Shown here: positions 46,176 through 56,306 of the stretch, one piece after another
How the letters are laid out: each line of letters starts with the position of its first letter
How positions within the stretch are numbered: position 1 is the first letter of the stretch
Assembly (NCBI GenBank): GCA_036874045.1
Contig: CM072336.1
Location: 19,959,001-20,023,000, forward strand
Origin: Cymodocea nodosa
Lineage: Eukaryota; Streptophyta; Magnoliopsida; Alismatales; Cymodoceaceae
Direction: 5' to 3'
Length of the DNA: 64,000 nucleotides
The notes under the pieces: generated by a model
Seen by the model: the letters and a program-made list of their open reading frames with translations, nothing else
What the model was told of the DNA's origin: nothing
The model's database searches: none
Position numbers and translations under genes: made by a program

Positions 46176-48326
46176 TGTAAAGTATCAATTTGTGCATTTT
46201 ATATATGTTAATTCATGTATGTTAAGGATTATAAGTCATCATTATATATGTTCTTATGAAAGATTACATGAAAATCATATTTTTAGACATATGCATGAAT
46301 TAGGGATTAAATAGTTGATAATGTACAAATTTATCCTTTATCAATTAAACACTTAGTCAATAGCCCTTGTATTAGACATAATTCTTATAATTCTTCAATG
46401 TATGACTTTATATACATTGTATGATTGCCAAATCACTTAAATATGATGTTAAACTAAAGAACTTTAAGTAATTCATGTATGTACATGTGAAAAAGTTGTA
46501 GACCAAAACCTTCCTAATTTGGTAACTTTCCATATATGGCAACTCATGCATGCATGTATACTATATTTGCATCATATGATTTATATTCAATGTATATGTG
46601 CATCCAACTTGGTTTTGAGTTTTATAGGTCAATAAATCATGAAATCAAGGTGGATCAAAGAGGGAAAAAAACGTGGGCCATTGGATGCAACTTATTAGAG
46701 CCCAAGCAACAAAAGCCTAGAGTATTTAAAGTGTTTGACCACTCAATTGTAGGCTATCTCTTCCTCTTCCAACACATTGCAACCGACGGTTCCAGCTATT
46801 CCAACATCTTCATCTGGAAAGTCCCATCTTCCCCTTGATCTTGAACAAGCTCCCTTCAAGAATGGTGAGCTTTGGCGTCTTCCACTCCTCCTAGAAGACA
46901 TATTCTCTTCAATTCAGACGGCCATATGTTAGGATCTCTTTGGGCATTCATCTTGGTGGGTTGGGAGGCTCGTGTGACTGATTTGGAGTGGAGAAAAAGG
47001 TTAGGATCTTCAGGGTTGAGTCATCAGAAGCTCCATTCTTAGATGTGGAAGCCAAAGTTGTGGGTCTTGGAGGCAAGATCTTGAGGACGTGCATCACTCT
47101 TCTTCAAGGCAACCTTAGAAGCTTCACTTGGACGTGCTACAGGTGGTGATAGCCCTATGGAGCATCGATTTCAAGGACTTTGGGGAGTCATTGCTTGAAG
47201 AAACGTGGAGGATTAAAAGGTATGATGGAAAGGAGAGATCCTCATACTAGTTTTCATGTTTTACAATTTTATATGTATGAGTATAGTTTGAGTATGTGGA
47301 AGAACGAAATTCTATGCATAAATCTTTGTTTCAAATGTTCTAAATTAAAGATTATATATTGTTTTGATGTTAATTGATATAAGAATTGAGTTCATATCAT
47401 ATGTTTCGTGTGAATGATGGTGATGGTGTAAATTGTGAAGGCAGTTTTCCGTTTCTTAGATGGCCAGAATATTAGTAGCTTTTCTTCGAATTGTATGCAC
47501 TTGTTCGTCATCTCTAAATTCTGTTTTTTTGTTTCGTTTTGTAAGTATAATGAGTGTATAACAAGTTTACAAAGTTTTAGAATTTTTTAAAATGTTTTTC
47601 GAATTTGATTTTATTTTGTGAAGGTATCAACAGTTTTGAGTCTTTGTTGAGTGCTAGTTTTGAGCTCGACGCCTGTGCTGTGCTTGCATCGTGTATTTTG
47701 TGGAAGTCAGTTCTGTAAATTTTCCTTGTTAGTGTAATGGATCTACTTTCAAGGCGTGCTTATTTCGTAGCATTTCATGAAGATTTGATAGAGATTTGAT
47801 TTTTGAATCGAAGGTGCATTTTTGGAAAGTTTCCATAACCTTCTGTACCCCTTTCTTAAATAAGATATTGCCAGCATTTTAAGTTGATTTAATCCATGAA
47901 ATCACTGCCATTTTAAAGATATTCTGAGGATCTTTCCAACCATTATTTATTCTGGATTTTTAAACATTCAAGTTGGATGTTATTAGAGTTAAAAGTCGAG
48001 CATAAATTCTATGATTTCTGGATTAATACTCATTGATTTCTTAAATATCTTATCATAACTAATTGGATTTTGGGGTAATCTTATAAACCTTAATTGTGCT
48101 ACGAATTTTGTATATTAATATTAAGTAATTAGAGTTTAATTATAAATTAGTTTAATGTGGATATTTAATCGGATAATCATTTTAATAAAATTATTTAAGA
48201 CAAACTCCTTGTGGATTCGACCCATACTTGCACATGCTTATTACAATGGGCACCGTGCGCTTGCGGTTATAAATGTAAAATTTGCACTTTTGCCGTTTAA
48301 TTTAACAACACATAAAAGCGTTTACA
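46176..48326 (+). repeat. Element D 3' LTR
   Basis: 2,151 bp, same length as the 5' LTR, about 2.7% different by eye count. It is followed by AGTT and then the 38-bp copy of the left flank. Confidence 0.95.
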
Positions 48327-48765
48327 AGTTGTTCATTTCATGTTATGCAAAATTTACATTTTACTTTTCAACATGCAGATATATTTAGACATTCCCAATC
48401 ATTGTGCATTTAACCATGTCATTAATAAAATTGTAAAACTTGTAACACAGTTCTGTAAATTCTTATACAGTTATATAATATTCAATTTCAACTTTAAATC
48501 ATTCGTTCACAATTACATAAATTCAGAAACATCTGAAATTCAAACATTCATTTATATAAATAGTTTACATTTACATATAGCTAGATATATATTTTTTTCA
48601 ATATAATACAAGTAGATGAACAATACATTTAGTCCTTCTTCCTAAGTTCATCTACTTCCTTCTGAAGCTTTTCTAATTGTTGTTCTAACTGATTTATACG
48701 TTCAACAACTCCTATAAATTCTCTAGAAGGTATAGATATCTCAGCAGTTGCAACATTATAACTGA
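48327..48765 (-). other. Element C spacer, LTR-proximal part, with coiled-coil ORF remnant
   Basis: On minus, the frame 48769-48629 reads ...ATAEISIPSREFIGVVERI then NQLEQQLEKLQKEVDELRKKD and stop: about 45 residues ending in a heptad-like coiled coil. Its N-terminus is lost at the junction with the LTR (48766). A keeps only the last ~17 residues (17630-17684). It may be the tail of an additional ORF between integrase and gag; identity unknown. The rest is AT-rich spacer, beginning with the 38-bp repeat at 48331-48368. Confidence 0.55.
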
Positions 48766-49817
48766 TTTCGACACGATCACTCCTCATAGTAGTTGTTAGT
48801 CACTATGTTTGGCTCAGAATCGACCCAACATCAAGAAAGTATCCTCATAGATCTCCAATGGTTGGTGATTTTTGTGGTGGTGCAGAGCTTCAGGAAACTT
48901 CCGACGCTTCCTGCAGTTAGCATGGTTCTCCTCCTACACACACTCTTCTTTGTCTTTCTCCTCTTCTTTTATATATTTTTCAGTAGTAACTACTTCTGCT
49001 TAAATGATCAGTTGAATTTTCTTCATTCATATCAACGATGGTGATTTCTTCTTCATTCCACGAGTGAATCCCTGCATGATATGTGTAATCGTGGTTTTCC
49101 TTCGAATTTTCTTGTTTCTACAACTACTACAATGGCATGTTAAAAAATAAATGATCTGTGGAGTTAGTGTAACTCAACGAACTTACTTCGTTGACTTAGC
49201 TATAAAACACGTGTAATAAAGAAATAACTTATAAGCTTATAACACTAACAGAACGTGTTACCTTAGTGTATATTCAAGTAATTCAATGTGTATAGTTATG
49301 CTAACTTAACGAGTTATATATGTGCAACTCACGTGACATAATAAAGCATTTAAATTCAACACATGCATAATTCTAACTTAATGAATTTAGATGTATTCTT
49401 ACAGTTTTTACTCACTAACTCAACGAGTTCTCATGTGATCATTTTACACCTTTAAACTTGTAACTTAACGAGTTGTCACGTGATCATTTTACACCTTTAA
49501 ATCTATAACTTAACGAGTTGTTACTGTGTACCTAAATATTCTTTTAGCATTTTAAAACTTAACTATCTAGTACATGAAATATAACTCTTTGAAATACAGA
49601 AAATTCGGATACTTAAGAATTAAATAACCTATAATTCACTGACAGTTCAGAAATATACTTAATTAACACTAATTTCCTAAAATTATGCAGATTCTTTCAT
49701 TAAAGCATATAATAGTGCAATTATAACATAATGGCTTAATTCTCATATGATAAGCTAAATATTATGCAATTAACCATCATTTAACCGTTAATATTATGCA
49801 CTTTTTCATTCTGAACA
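48766..49817 (-). repeat. Element C 5' LTR, truncated
   Basis: On minus begins TGTTCAGAATGAAAAAGTGC and follows the family B LTR as far as the GC-richer block, then breaks to the spacer at 48766. The deletion removed the rest of the LTR, leader, zinc knuckle, protease, RT and integrase. ACAAT follows at 49818-49822. Confidence 0.8.
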
Positions 49818-49822
49818 ACAAT

Positions 49823-50515
49823 TATCTCATGAAACTTAGAATTAAGGACTATGTGTCTAACAAATAGCTAAAATTGATCAAGAATTCTATTCATATGAAA
49901 TTTTTTTCAATCTTAGAAGTCTAAGAATTATAGGATTGAGATTGTTTATATATCTTTGGGAAAAAGATAAGGAAAAGTGGTGGGAGACAATGTTTACTCA
50001 AGTTATTATTCCTAAGGTTGTCTTTGAACAAAAACATAGAGAAGAAAAGGCAAAAGAAAAGATGGTTTAAAGTTACTGAGTAATTGGTTGGTCTTTCTCT
50101 TGATAAGGGATTGTGATCACATAAAAAGTAACTTTAAACAAATAAATAATAATAATAATAAAGAAAGAAAGAAAAATGTTTGAGGCAATGCACTTAGGGT
50201 ACTATACTTGAGATTGTCTCATTGGTCTGTATTAAACTGGTGAAGAGTAAAGATTTATTTGATTGAATCAAGAATGTAATTTAAAGATTGATAATTTTGA
50301 AAAACTTATATGAGTTGAATGATTGAATAGATTTAGTGAAAAATAAAGATTCATACCCTTTACTTCTTAGTCTAATGAGTTAATCTATGTAGACCTCGCA
50401 ATCTCAACTTAAATCAAAGGAAAGTCTAATGTTTTAAATATTATAATTTTATGAAAGATTAAAGTTTTCTTGATTTTCAATGACTTTTACAATTTTTTTT
50501 GAAATTTTCCAAAGA
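49823..50515 (+). other. Athila-like element remnant 'J', right part
   Basis: Non-coding; resembles D's region after the internal polypurine tract, including a GGGATTGTGATCACATAAAA block at 50108-50127 that parallels GGGATTGTGGTCGCGTAAAA in D. (AAT)n/(AAAG)n simple repeats near 50143-50175. No ORF. Confidence 0.5.
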
Positions 50516-51205
50516 AACAAAAATTGTATTATGCATAAAAATTGGGGGAGTGCTAGTCTCTCACGTAGGCTTCCATCCTCTTGACCTATTCTATAGCATT
50601 CTACATAGTTGGTCCTCCCTATTCACACTTTTGATTATGACAAAAAGGGAGAGAAATCTAAACATCAAGATTAGATATTGCTTTTATGTAGGGGGAGCAT
50701 TGGTTTTCAATAGTTTTGTCTTCGTGAAAAAGGGGGAGATTGTTAAAAATAACTTTATATGAAATATAAATTCTAATACTAATATGTTATTTTGATGATG
50801 AAAAACCCTGATATTTAATTGAAAATCTCTCATTAGTATATTTATAAGTTGTGGTCACTAATTTGTATTTAAGTATTAGAACGAAGAGTTGGAAAAAGAA
50901 CAAACACTTTATTGTCACATGACTCGAAAAGCTAAAATTTGGTAACTCTTTCTTTGAAATCTCGTAGAGTTATGATTGCAAAACTCGTATAGTTATGGTG
51001 TTATGCGCTTGTGCTTTAAATAACTTAACTTCTTCATGTGTTTCCCATACACTTCTTTTAACGTTATCAAATAGTTATGATAATTGTTCAAGTTTTTCGT
51101 ATGGCTATTTGATAATTGTTCGAGTTTTGTAAGACTAACATTTTAAGTTAAGTTTTGTAGGTCACATGCTTTACATGTGAGAAACTCGAAGAGTTAAGAG
51201 ATAAG
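50516..51205 (+). mobile_element. Copia element E: 3' end and start of 3' LTR
   Basis: Purine blocks TTGGGGGAGTGC, AAAAAGGGAGAG and AGGGGGAGCATTGG lead to the polypurine tract AAAAAGGGGGAGAT (50727-50740) and an LTR starting TGTTAAAAATAACTTTATATG (50741), matching the LTR at 610. The LTR is cut at 51205 by element G (target ATAAG at 51201-51205). No coding sequence in the visible part. Confidence 0.75.
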
Positions 51206-53367
51206 TGTTTAGAATGAAAAAGTACATAATATTAACGGTTAAATAATGGTTAATTGCATAATATTTAGTTTATCATATGAGAATTAAGCCATTATGTTAT
51301 AATTGCACTATTATATGCCTTAATAAAAGAATCTGCATAATTTCAAGGAATTAGTGTTAATTAAATACATTTTTGCATTGTTGGTGAGTTATAGGCTTTG
51401 AAATTCTTAAATAACCGAATTGTTTGTTATTTTGGAGAGTTACATTTCATATACTTAATAGTTATGTTTTGAATGCTTAAAGAATACTTTATTATTTCAT
51501 GAAGGGCATGTGTTTTAACCTTAATACATGACTTAAGTGGATTTTCAGTAAGTTAGATGCTAACTATCTGAAATGTATCTAAGCATCAGATAGTTAGGTT
51601 TGCAAGTATCCAAAATACCTTTTTTATCATAAAACTTATTGAGGACACATGTCGTGATCTAGAAACTTGACTTAAGTTATCTTTCGAAAGGTTAGGTGCT
51701 AACTATTCGAAATGCATATAAGTTTCGGATACTTATAGTTTGTAACTATCCAAAATATCTTTTTATTCGTTAAGTTAGAATTATGCATATGTTGAATTTA
51801 AATGTTTTACTATGTCATGTGAGCTACACATGTTTAACTCGTTAAGTTAGCATAACTATATGCGTTGAGTTACTTGAATATACACTAAGGTAACGTGTTG
51901 TGTTAGTGTTATAAGTTATTTCTTTATTGCACGTGTTTTATTGTTAAGTCAACGAAGTAAATCTGTTGAGTTATACTAACTCCATGGACCACTTATTTTC
52001 TAACATGCCATTGTAGCAGTTGCAAAAACAAGAAATACGAAAGAAAACCATGATTACACGTATCACGCAGGAATTAACTTGTGGAATGAAGAAGAAATCA
52101 CCATCGTAGATACAAATGAAGGAAATCCAACCGATCATTTAAGCAGAAGTAGTTACTATTGAAAGAAATATAAAAGAAGAGGAGAAAAACTATGTGAGGG
52201 TGTGTGAAGGTGGAGGATCGCGCTAACTGTAGGAAGTGTCGGAAGTTCCCTGAAGCTCCACAACACCACCAAAATCACAAACCATTGGAGGTCTGTGAGG
52301 ATACTTTTGGATGTCGGGACGATTCCAAGCCAAACACGGTGACTGACAACCACTATGAGGAGTGATCGTGTCGCAAGAAGGAAAGCCATTTTCACTAAGC
52401 ACTGACTCATATCTCAAGAGATCGTAAAGCTTCTAGCCTTAGTTTCAGGTTGATGCTAGTATACTGAAGAGGAGATCAACTTACAAGTCTTAGTTCACGA
52501 TTCTATAGGGAGAGGAGGCAAGACTGTAAGTGATTAAGTGTTCAGTGGTGTAATCACATCGCATGTAGTGATGGAAGTTTTTATTGTCGATAGAAATTTT
52601 TTACATTTCACCTTCACTCATCTTCAAGAACATATCAAAACAAAAATACCAAAAACAACTAATTATCTGTGTTTACATTTAGTATTAATGTGTTGTATTG
52701 TTTGTTTTGTATCGTGATTACTGTTATCATTGTTAGTACTATGAATATTTTATGTTTGTTTGATTCAGAAAATAGAAAATAGTTTTATTGTTTACTAAAA
52801 TTGATTCGTCCAGAATACTTAAAAATTTTAATGGTTACTGTTTGAAATATCTAAATGTTAGTTTTACTTAATGACAAATCTCAGATTAACTAACATTAAA
52901 AAGCTTAATTGATGTTATTTACATTCTATGGAAATGCCCAATGGATGGCTGAATTTCTTTGTGAATAGTAGTATTTAACTAGAAAGATAGGCTCATGGAG
53001 TTAACTTAAGTCCACAAGGTTAGTCCATTGAGTTAACCATAACTCCACGAACTAAGTCCATTAAGTTAGTTGTAACTCAATGAAGTGTTTAACTGAACAC
53101 ATATAAACTCCAATATAAAAATTAAAATAGTACACAATTCTTACTCAATCTCTATAGGATCAACCTGTACTTGCATACAAATACAATATACATTGTACAC
53201 TTGCAATTAAGAACAAATTAGATTTAATATCTAATTTGTGAAAATTATTTGTTTACTTTTAGTAGAACTTATAAATATACATTTAAAAGTAATTGAACAA
53301 AAGAATATTTACTTCTTCATAAATAAGTTTTCTAACGTCGTCATAGGGGATTGAGAAGCTAAGCAAT
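51206..53367 (+). repeat. Element G 5' LTR (family B)
   Basis: Begins TGTTTAGAATGAAAAAGTAC. TATA-like TATAAAAG at 52169-52176. U5 block GGATCAACCTGTACTTGCAT near 53159. The end is not sharp: 53333-53350 (TAACGTCGTCATAGGGGA) matches 11 of 18 bases of the Asp-type primer site, so the LTR ends either just before it (about 53330) or at GCTAAGCA (about 53367), depending on whether that stretch is the primer site or an LTR-internal relic. Hairpins at 51545-51760 and 52990-53080. Confidence 0.75.
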
Positions 53368-53545
53368 TGTGAGTGTTGTTTTGTTTTAATAACAAAGGGA
53401 GTGTTGTGTGTTTTTATTATATAATTAAGAATATGACATATGATTATGCTCAAAGATTTCTGAAACTTGTAGTTAGCATATGTGAATTCTATAATTTGGA
53501 AGGTCATGACATTTCTGATTGTTTGAAATTGAGACAAATGTAGAT
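53368..53545 (+). pseudogene. Element G pol N-terminus with degenerate zinc knuckle
   Basis: The plus frame reads YAQRFLKLVVSICEFYNLEGHD then ISDC. CEFYNLEGHDISDC (53481-53522) is a zinc knuckle in which the second cysteine became tyrosine (C-x2-Y-x4-H-x4-C). It lies shortly after the 5' LTR and ahead of protease, as in D, with no capsid region between LTR and knuckle. The 84-codon minus ORF over it is a shadow. Confidence 0.65.
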
Positions 53546-53565
53546 GGTTAGATCACACGAACAAA

Positions 53566-53683
53566 GGTGCATTTACACCTTTTACTAAGCACCCACTCTT
53601 ATAAGAACTTTGGAGTTAACTGTGTTTAGGTGGGAGCAGAATTAGGATGGGTGACCATCTGGGAAGTTCTCATGCAGTGCCTA
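53566..53683 (+). rRNA. 5S rRNA-derived sequence (pseudogene or Cassandra-like LTR piece)
   Basis: About 118 bp aligning along a plant 5S rRNA: GGTGC start, an AAGAACTTTGGAGTTAA stretch matching AGAACTCCGCAGTTAA, the internal control region ending AGGATGGGTGACC (53643-53656) and CTGGGAAGTTCTC. Roughly 70% identical by eye. It is too diverged to be a working 5S gene and no run of T follows. It sits inside element G between the zinc knuckle and the protease region, so it came in by insertion. Cassandra TRIM elements carry 5S sequence in their LTRs and are the likeliest source; a 5S-derived retrocopy is the alternative. Confidence 0.75.
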
Positions 53684-53989
53684 TGGGCAGTAGTACTAGC
53701 TCTATTCAAGCATTGGCAAGTTGTAGGTGTGTGCACCACTTACTCAATTCATGTGTCAACATTGCGGGTCTTGCCTTAGTTAGTAATCTCAACTGAGTTG
53801 GTGGATGGGGCCACTTAGGGTATCTCCAACTAGTTGGAAATTTCTGCAAGTACGCGATACTTGGAGAAATCTACTATGTTAGGGCCTAGTAAGGCCTCCT
53901 ACACGCTTTCGCCTCCTTGGATACTTCTAGTGTATACTAGGCTATTTGAGTGTCTATTGAGACTCACATGTTATCACTTCTATGGATAC
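53684..53989. other. Unassigned insert downstream of the 5S-like sequence
   Basis: GC-richer than its surroundings, no ORF, no similarity to the other elements here. Possibly the rest of the same insert (Cassandra-like LTR). No clear terminal repeats or target duplication seen. Confidence 0.35.
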
Positions 53990-55783
53990 TCTTAGAGGAT
54001 CTAAAAAAAGAAGAAAATCACATGAACAACAAATGAATTATATTCAATATAATAGAATTGAGTATGAGAATCCCCTAGTTTACCTAACTAATGGTTAGTT
54101 TAGTCTAAAACATAGACAAATTGGAACAATACAAAAAGAAAGCAAAGTGGAGTTAAGTAAGAACAAAATTCAAAATGACAATGAACAAATAATATTTGAA
54201 AACTTAAAAATCAATGAAGAAAAATCTAAATCTGAAAATGAGACTAAAGTTGATCAAAAGAATGAAAAGAAAGAAAAACAATCTTGTAAATCATAGTCAT
54301 TAGCATCCTATCTTGAAAGATTACAACAAACATTTCATACAAAATAAGAAAAAATTAGAGAAATTTTTGAAAAAGTACAAGTTAACATTCCTTTTGTTAG
54401 ACTTATTACAGAAAATGCCACCTTGTGATAAATTTCTTAAGGATTGGTGTACTAAGAAAAGAGAGCGAAAAGTTTTAAGGAAAGTCTTTTTAGTTGAGCA
54501 AAGTAGTTCTTTATTTCTACCACAAATTCCTAAAAAGTTATCTGATCCAAGAATCATTGTTATATCATGCACCATAGGAAATATCATTCTGGAAAGAACC
54601 TTAATAAATCTAGGTGTAGGTATAAATGTTATACCTAGTGATATATTTGCATTCTTAGGATTAGAAGGCTTAAACCCTACTAGGACTGTCATTCAATTAG
54701 CAGATAGAAGTATAAGATACCTTAGAGGAAAAATAAAAGATGTCCTAATTAAAATAAAAAACATTTCATATATCCTATTGATATTGTGATTTTGGATTCC
54801 CAACAAATTAAGCATCAGAATCATGATACATCTTTTATTTTGGAAAGGCCATTTTTAGCAACATCAAGGGCTGTTATAAATTGTAAAGTTGGAGTGATGA
54901 AATTAGCGTATGGTAATGAGGATACTCAACTAAATATTTTCAAACCAGAAAAGTTTGAGAAGTTAGAAATGTCCTTACATACTATAAACTTTTTAGAGGA
55001 TGAAGGAGATATGCTAGATGATGTGATTCAAGAAGAATTAAAAAGGCAATTAGATTCTGAAACTTTAGAAGTAAGTGAAAGCATAGATTTAGAAGAAGAT
55101 CAAGAAGAGTTTAATATAGAAGATAAAAATGTTAGATTAGGAGCTTTAGCTTCTAATGGTCAACATTTAGATTTAAAACATTTACCTCCTGAATTAACTT
55201 ATATATTTCTGAAAGAAAAACGAACATGTCCAATCATTATTGCATTAGATTTAAAAGAGGATCAAATTTCTAAATTAAAAGATATAGTAAAAACTTATAA
55301 AAAGGTAATAGGATGGACTATGGTTAATATAAAAGGGTTAAGTGCAACTTTATGTTGTCACTATATATATTTAGAAGAGAATGTTAAACTAGTTAGAATT
55401 CTTAAGAGGAGATAAAATCCAAACCTTAAAAAAGTTGTTAGGAAGGAAATAGTGAAATGGTTGGATAATAACATAATTTATCCGATTTCTGATAGCTCAT
55501 GAGTTAATCCAATCCATGTAGTCCTCAAGAAATCAGGATTAACAATTATTAGGAATGAAAGTCAAGACTTGATACCTACTAGAATTTAATCAAGCTGGAG
55601 AGTGTGTATAAACTATAGAAAGTTGAATGTTGTGACTAGGAAAGATCATTTTCCCTTTCATTTTATAGATTAAATGCTAAAGAAATTAGTAGGGCAAAAA
55701 TATTTTTGTTTCTTAGACGGGTATTTAGGATAAAACCAAGTTCCAGTAGCATTAGAGGATCAAGAGAAAACAACTTTCACATA
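53990..55783 (+). pseudogene. Element G pol: protease and start of RT (family B)
   Basis: After a lysine/glutamate-rich linker (54130-54290) comes REIFEKVQVNIPF (one frame), then, after a frameshift near 54400, CDKFLKDWCTKKRERKV, VISCTIGNIILERTLINLGV (protease; the catalytic aspartate of DLG is asparagine at 54607-54609), LILERPFLATSRAV, a long acidic linker (54960-55150), then the RT start DIKGLSATLCCHYIY-like block shared with A and RT blocks with many stops up to EKTTFTY at 55783, where element F is inserted. Supplies the 5' half of the family B coding order missing from A. Confidence 0.85.
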
Positions 55784-56306
55784 TGTTGAGTATTTTGTTT
55801 TGATGATGTATGCTAAACGAATATAATCATATTTACTCAATTACTATTGTCTGTGAAAGTAACTTAAGAATATCAATTAATATAGAAAAAGTTTACTAAT
55901 ATAAATACTTGTCTATAATGGATCTAAGATTATACTGAGTTAAATAACTAGTCATTATGTTATACTAACTTTTCATTTATCTAAATATTAAGTTAACGTG
56001 TGTTTTTATTGTAAAGCATAATATATTTTAAAGTTATATTTCCTGTATCATGTACAATGCACGTTAAAGACAACTTGTTAAGTTAGTGAGTTATTTGTAT
56101 AAAGGTCACGTGAGAACTCGTTGAGTTATAAGCTTAAATGTTAAAATAGGTCACATGAGAACTTGTTAAGTTAGAGAGTAAAAGAGCAGACGAACTCGTT
56201 AAGTTAGTATTATACACATGGTGAAATTAAGGTTTACGAATGTTATAGTGTGTATCGCTTGAGTTGCACATGTTTAACTCGTTAAGTTAACATAACTGCA
56301 TGCGTT
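55784..56306 (+). repeat. Copia element F 5' LTR, first part
   Basis: Starts TGTTGAGTATTTTG inside G's RT. Contains CACGTG-like sites (near 56059, 56107) and GTTGAGTTA/GTTAAGTTA motifs. It is interrupted by TR-GAG2 with GCGTT duplicated, and resumes at 62680. Confidence 0.75.

Larger units (their letters stand above)
32570..48326 (+). mobile_element. Element D: complete Athila-like retrotransposon with pol before gag
   Basis: LTRs of 2,151 bp at both ends (32570-34720, 46176-48326; roughly 60 differences by eye, mostly transitions), an Asp-type primer site after the first and a polypurine tract before the second. Interior in order: 1.9-kb leader, zinc-knuckle/protease frame, RT-RNase H, integrase, gag, internal polypurine tract, non-coding region with a nested solo LTR (43971-45848), terminal polypurine tract. 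The flanks are not a 5-bp duplication but a 38-bp direct repeat (32532-32569 and 48331-48368). Because LTRs, primer site and tract are all in place, the gene order cannot be explained by two adjacent elements. Confidence 0.92.
14053..49817 (-). mobile_element. Element C: family B gypsy retrotransposon on the minus strand, carrying nested insertions
   Basis: Flanked by ACAAT at 14048-14052 and 49818-49822, with LTR ends TGTTCAG (49817) and AAGCAAACA (14053). Read on minus: 5' LTR (49817-48766, truncated), spacer with a coiled-coil ORF remnant, gag (31714-30461), F-box gene (30241-29102), conserved non-coding block, first polypurine tract (26679-26661), second tract (about 25343-25330), 3' LTR (25329-24918 plus 14386-14053). 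Pol is missing: the sequence passes from mid-LTR straight to the spacer at 48766. Nested inside are A (14387-24917), a solo LTR (26845-28804) and D (32570-48326). Confidence 0.8.

Noticed and set aside
54321..54692. 123-codon minus ORF
   Set aside because: Antisense shadow of the protease region of element G.
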